From contig JAIXSR010000087.1 in assembly GCA_027484605.1 (NCBI GenBank), forward strand, positions 1-64,000: a stretch of DNA of 64,000 bases, written 5' to 3'. This document shows, in pieces, positions 61,377 to 64,000 of the stretch. The notes under the pieces were generated by a model. It was not told the DNA's origin. It was given only the letters and a program-made list of their open reading frames with translations, and searched no databases. The number at the start of each line of letters is the position of its first letter. Position 1 is the stretch's first letter. The translations under genes and the position numbers were made by a program. This DNA comes from Hyphomicrobiales bacterium (GTDB lineage Bacteria > Pseudomonadota > Alphaproteobacteria > Rhizobiales > Beijerinckiaceae).

Positions 61377-62504
61377 ATGAAGACCCGCGCCGCCGTCGCC
61401 TGGGAGGCCAAGGCGCCTCTCACCATCGAGACCATCGACATTGCCGGCCCGAAACCGGGCGAGGTTCTGGTGGAGATCATGGCAACGGGCATCTGCCACA
61501 CCGATGCCTACACCCTGTCCGGCCTTGATTCGGAGGGGAAATTTCCGGCGATCCTCGGCCATGAGGGTGCCGGGATCGTCCGCGAGGTCGGCGCCGGCGT
61601 GACCGGCCTCCGGCCGGGCGATCACGTGATTCCGCTCTACACGCCGGAATGCCGCAGCTGCAAGACCTGCCTTTCCCAGCGCTCGAATCTCTGCACGTCC
61701 ATCCGGGCAACGCAGGGCCAGGGCCTCATGCCGGACGGGACCAGCCGCTTTTCCTGCGAGCCGGTCGGGCCGCGGCAGGGCGAGATCTTCCACTACATGG
61801 GCTGCTCGACCTTCTCGAACTTCACCATCCTGCCCGAGATCGCCCTCGCCAAGGTCCGCGAGGACGCGCCTTTCGACAAGATCTGCTATATCGGCTGCGG
61901 CGTCACCACCGGCATCGGTGCGGCGATCTATACGGCGAAGGTCTGGCCAGGCGCGAATGTCGTCGTCTTCGGGCTCGGGGGCATCGGCCTCAATGTCATC
62001 CAGGCGGCCCGGATGGTCGGCGCGGACCGGATCATCGGCGTCGATCTCAACCCCGCCAAGGCGGTGATGGCGCGCAAATTCGGGATGACGGACTTCGTGA
62101 ATCCCGACGAAGTCGGCCGCGACAAGGTGGTCCAGGCCATTGTCGACCTGACCGGCGGCGGCGCGGATTTCTCGTTCGAATGCATCGGCAACACCACCAC
62201 GATGCGGCAGGCGCTGGAATGCTGCCATCGCGGCTGGGGTGAGAGCATCATCATCGGCGTGGCGCCCTCTGGGGCCGAGATCTCCACGCGGCCCTTCCAG
62301 CTTGTGACCGGAAGGGTCTGGAAAGGCTCGGCTTTCGGCGGCGCGCGCGGCCGGACGGATGTCCCCCGGATTGTCGATTGGTACATGGAGGGCAAGATCA
62401 ACATCGATGATCTGATCACCCACACCATGCCGCTGGAGGAGATCAACACTGCCTTTGACCTCATGCATGAGGGCAAGAGCATCCGCTCCGTCGTCCTGTT
62501 CTGA
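61377..62504 (+). CDS. frmA: S-(hydroxymethyl)glutathione dehydrogenase / class III alcohol dehydrogenase
   Basis: A 375-residue zinc-dependent enzyme that oxidises the formaldehyde-glutathione adduct with NAD. It has the catalytic zinc ligands in ATGICHTDAY (Cys) and GHEGAG (His), the structural zinc site C-x2-C-x2-C-x7-C in ECRSCKTCLSQRSNLC, and the NAD loop FGLGGIGLNVIQAARM. The start at 61377 follows AAGGAG. No S-formylglutathione hydrolase gene lies beside it. Formaldehyde released by the DAO-type demethylating enzymes in the window could be a source. Confidence 0.95.
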   Translation: MKTRAAVAWEAKAPLTIETIDIAGPKPGEVLVEIMATGICHTDAYTLSGLDSEGKFPAILGHEGAGIVREVGAGVTGLRPGDHVIPLYTPECRSCKTCLSQRSNLCTSIRATQGQGLMPDGTSRFSCEPVGPRQGEIFHYMGCSTFSNFTILPEIALAKVREDAPFDKICYIGCGVTTGIGAAIYTAKVWPGANVVVFGLGGIGLNVIQAARMVGADRIIGVDLNPAKAVMARKFGMTDFVNPDEVGRDKVVQAIVDLTGGGADFSFECIGNTTTMRQALECCHRGWGESIIIGVAPSGAEISTRPFQLVTGRVWKGSAFGGARGRTDVPRIVDWYMEGKINIDDLITHTMPLEEINTAFDLMHEGKSIRSVVLF

Positions 62505-62509
62505 CGCGT

Positions 62510-63637
62510 TCAGGTTTCGCTGCCGAACAGGTCGAGCTGCGGGACATCCGGTTCATCGGGCGCGTCGAAGGAGGAGAGCGTCACGCCCAGCAGGCGGATA
62601 TCCTTGGCCAGCGGAAAGAGCGGGCCGAGAAGCTGCAGGACCGCCGCTTCCAGCGCGGCAGGGGCGGAGAAAGGCCGGGGCAAGGTCCGGCTGCGGGTGA
62701 TCAGCTGGAAATCGGTGAATTTCACCTTGAGCGTCACGGTCCGCGCCTGCAGCCCGTGCCGTTCGCAATGGGCCCAGACCTTGGCCATCAGCGGCTGCAG
62801 CCCGGCACTGGCGCCTTCGAAATCGCTGATATCGTTGGAGAACGTATCTTCTGCCCCGACGGATTTGCGCACGCGTTCGGGGCGGACGGGCCGATGGTCG
62901 ATGCCGCGCGCCAGCCAGTAATAATAGGGTCCGGACTTGCCGAAATGCTCCTGCAGGAAGGCGAGGGTCCGCCCCTTCAGATCGGCGCCCAGGCGGATGC
63001 CCAGCCTGTTCATCCGCGCCTCGGTGGCCGGGCCGATGCCGTGGAACTTCCCGATCGGGAGGGTCTCCATGAAGGCGGGTCCGGCCTGTGGCGGAATGAC
63101 GAATTGTCCGTCGGGCTTGCGCTGCCCCGAAGCCATTTTCGCGAGGAATTTGTTATAGCTGATCCCTGCCGAGGCTGTCAGCGCGGTCTCCTCGCGGATG
63201 CGGGCGCGGATCCGGCTCGCCACCTCGGTTGCGGTCGGCAGCCCGGCGAGGTTCTCGGTCACGTCGAGATAGGCCTCGTCAAGCGACAGAGGTTCGATCA
63301 GTGGCGTAAACTCAGAGAATATCTCGTGAATCTGGTTCGAAACGGCGCGGTAGGTTTCGAAGCGCGGCCGCACGAAGATGAGGTCCGGGCATTTGCGCAG
63401 GGCCGTCACCGAGGGCATGGCCGAATGAACGCCGAAGCGCCGGGCCTCGTAGCTCGCGGCGGCGACCACGCCGCGCTTGGCGCCGAAGCCCACGGCGACC
63501 GGCTTTCCCCGCAATTCAGGATTGTCCCGCTGCTCGACCGATGCATAGAAGGCATCCATGTCGACATGGATGATCTTACGGATATCCTTGAGGAAATCCG
63601 GGCTGGTGACAGCCGGGGAAAGGGGCTCTTCGCTCAT
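62510..63637 (-). CDS. dinB: DNA polymerase IV (Y family)
   Basis: A 375-residue translesion polymerase. The palm carries IIHVDMDAFYASVEQRDNP (first metal Asp, near residue 24) and PLSLDEAYLDVT (catalytic Asp-Glu near 118), with the ATEVASRIRARIREET and HGIGPATEARMNRLGI elements typical of DinB, and a little-finger domain after about residue 245. The C-terminus ends QLDLF, a match to the beta-clamp-binding motif. It is convergent with frmA, 5 bp apart. No LexA-box was identified with confidence. Confidence 0.95.
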   Translation of the reverse strand: MSEEPLSPAVTSPDFLKDIRKIIHVDMDAFYASVEQRDNPELRGKPVAVGFGAKRGVVAAASYEARRFGVHSAMPSVTALRKCPDLIFVRPRFETYRAVSNQIHEIFSEFTPLIEPLSLDEAYLDVTENLAGLPTATEVASRIRARIREETALTASAGISYNKFLAKMASGQRKPDGQFVIPPQAGPAFMETLPIGKFHGIGPATEARMNRLGIRLGADLKGRTLAFLQEHFGKSGPYYYWLARGIDHRPVRPERVRKSVGAEDTFSNDISDFEGASAGLQPLMAKVWAHCERHGLQARTVTLKVKFTDFQLITRSRTLPRPFSAPAALEAAVLQLLGPLFPLAKDIRLLGVTLSSFDAPDEPDVPQLDLFGSET

Positions 63638-63755
63638 GCCCTAGGCAATGCCGTCTTCCTGCAACGACGGCGATTCCTAGCATGAATGCTGTTCCTGAAC
63701 GAGCCTTCCGGCGGCCGCCTTCGCCATTCCCGACGCGCGTTGTCAGGAGTCCCGC

Positions 63756-64000
63756 TCAGGCGCGCGGCAGCAGGATCCGGTCGAGGAAGGCCGCGATTTC
63801 GGCATGGGCATCGAGCGGGAAAACGCCCGAAACGAACTGGTCCGGGCGCAGGATGACCACGCAACCGCGCGCGGAATCGACCCCGCGATTGACAAAAATA
63901 TTTTGACCATCGGCCGGATCGATGCAGAAAATTTTCTCATAATCCCGCAGCTGGAGGCGGCCGGTCATCGGCAGGAGGAAGGCCGGCATCCGCTCGATCG
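63756..64000 (-). CDS. FAD-dependent phenol hydroxylase-like protein, C-terminal fragment
   Basis: The last about 80 residues of a gene whose start lies beyond the right edge. The fragment contains YEKIFCIDPADG, VVILRPDQFVSGVFPLDA and a short helical end. The VRPDQ-type motif is the thioredoxin-like C-terminal domain of phenol 2-monooxygenase and related flavin hydroxylases. The reading frame is open to the window edge. Upstream catalytic domain is not visible, so the assignment rests on this domain only. Confidence 0.7.
   Translation of the reverse strand, partial: IERMPAFLLPMTGRLQLRDYEKIFCIDPADGQNIFVNRGVDSARGCVVILRPDQFVSGVFPLDAHAEIAAFLDRILLPRA

Noticed and set aside
1..64000. tRNA, rRNA, CRISPR arrays, transposases and prophage genes.
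   Set aside because: I looked for their characteristic sequences and protein motifs and saw none; a dedicated covariance-model search could still find a small RNA.

Overview
The window is high-GC DNA packed with protein-coding genes and very short gaps; no stretch of more than about 300 bases lacks a gene. Gene content points to an alphaproteobacterium, most likely of the order Hyphomicrobiales: orphan tripartite tricarboxylate (TTT) binding proteins, a TRAP transporter, oligopeptide-type ABC transporters, FCD-type GntR, IclR and LacI regulators, malate synthase G, a Sox cluster, and a mirrored pair of 23-nt palindromes of a kind I know from that order. The genus cannot be fixed from the sequence. 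I saw no rRNA, tRNA, CRISPR array, insertion sequence or phage gene. It looks like an accessory catabolic region of a metabolically versatile heterotroph.

Layout. 1-3975: an arsenic-type set (ArsR, a flavoprotein with a cysteine-rich tail, an MFS exporter cut by the window edge) with a divergent nitroreductase. 3962-9132: a GntR-controlled aromatic module (flavin hydroxylase, extradiol-type VOC dioxygenase, FAH-family hydrolase) divergent from a TTT binding protein. 9145-15891: housekeeping-like genes (YgiQ radical SAM protein, ABC-F ATPase, DM13 protein, malate synthase G). 16015-22647: one leftward operon for a sugar-acid-like compound (TTT binding protein, SDR, IclR, HpcH/HpaI aldolase, DUF1537 kinase, PdxA-family dehydrogenase, sialidase-fold protein). 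22817-29984: LacI regulator divergent from dctPQM, followed by a VOC protein, a RuBisCO-like protein and a second DUF1537 kinase. 29994-36357: an SDR divergent from an IclR-thiolase-acyl-CoA ligase-double PPC protein-SDR operon. 36379-46296: three FAD-dependent DAO-type oxidoreductases and an SDR, running into a peptide/opine-type ABC transporter. 46424-51069: a molybdenum hydroxylase of the isoquinoline 1-oxidoreductase type fused in one operon with soxXYZA. 51074-61235: an SNase-fold membrane protein, an M20 peptidase, a penicillin-acylase-family Ntn hydrolase and a second Opp/Dpp-type ABC transporter. 61377-64000: glutathione-dependent formaldehyde dehydrogenase, DNA polymerase IV and the C-terminus of a phenol-hydroxylase-like flavoprotein.

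Most modules follow one plan: a regulator, an uptake component, and a handful of enzymes, with 1-4 bp gene overlaps showing translational coupling. Two parts deserve most attention. One is the RuBisCO-like protein that keeps the carbamylation lysine and metal ligands beside a DUF1537 kinase and a TRAP importer, resembling known 3-oxo-isoapionate-type pathways but without their upstream enzymes. The other is the six-gene operon joining a Tat-exported molybdenum hydroxylase to SoxXYZA without SoxB or SoxCD, in which SoxY has lost the usual GGCGG end. Operator-like palindromes sit at most regulator genes and are listed individually.
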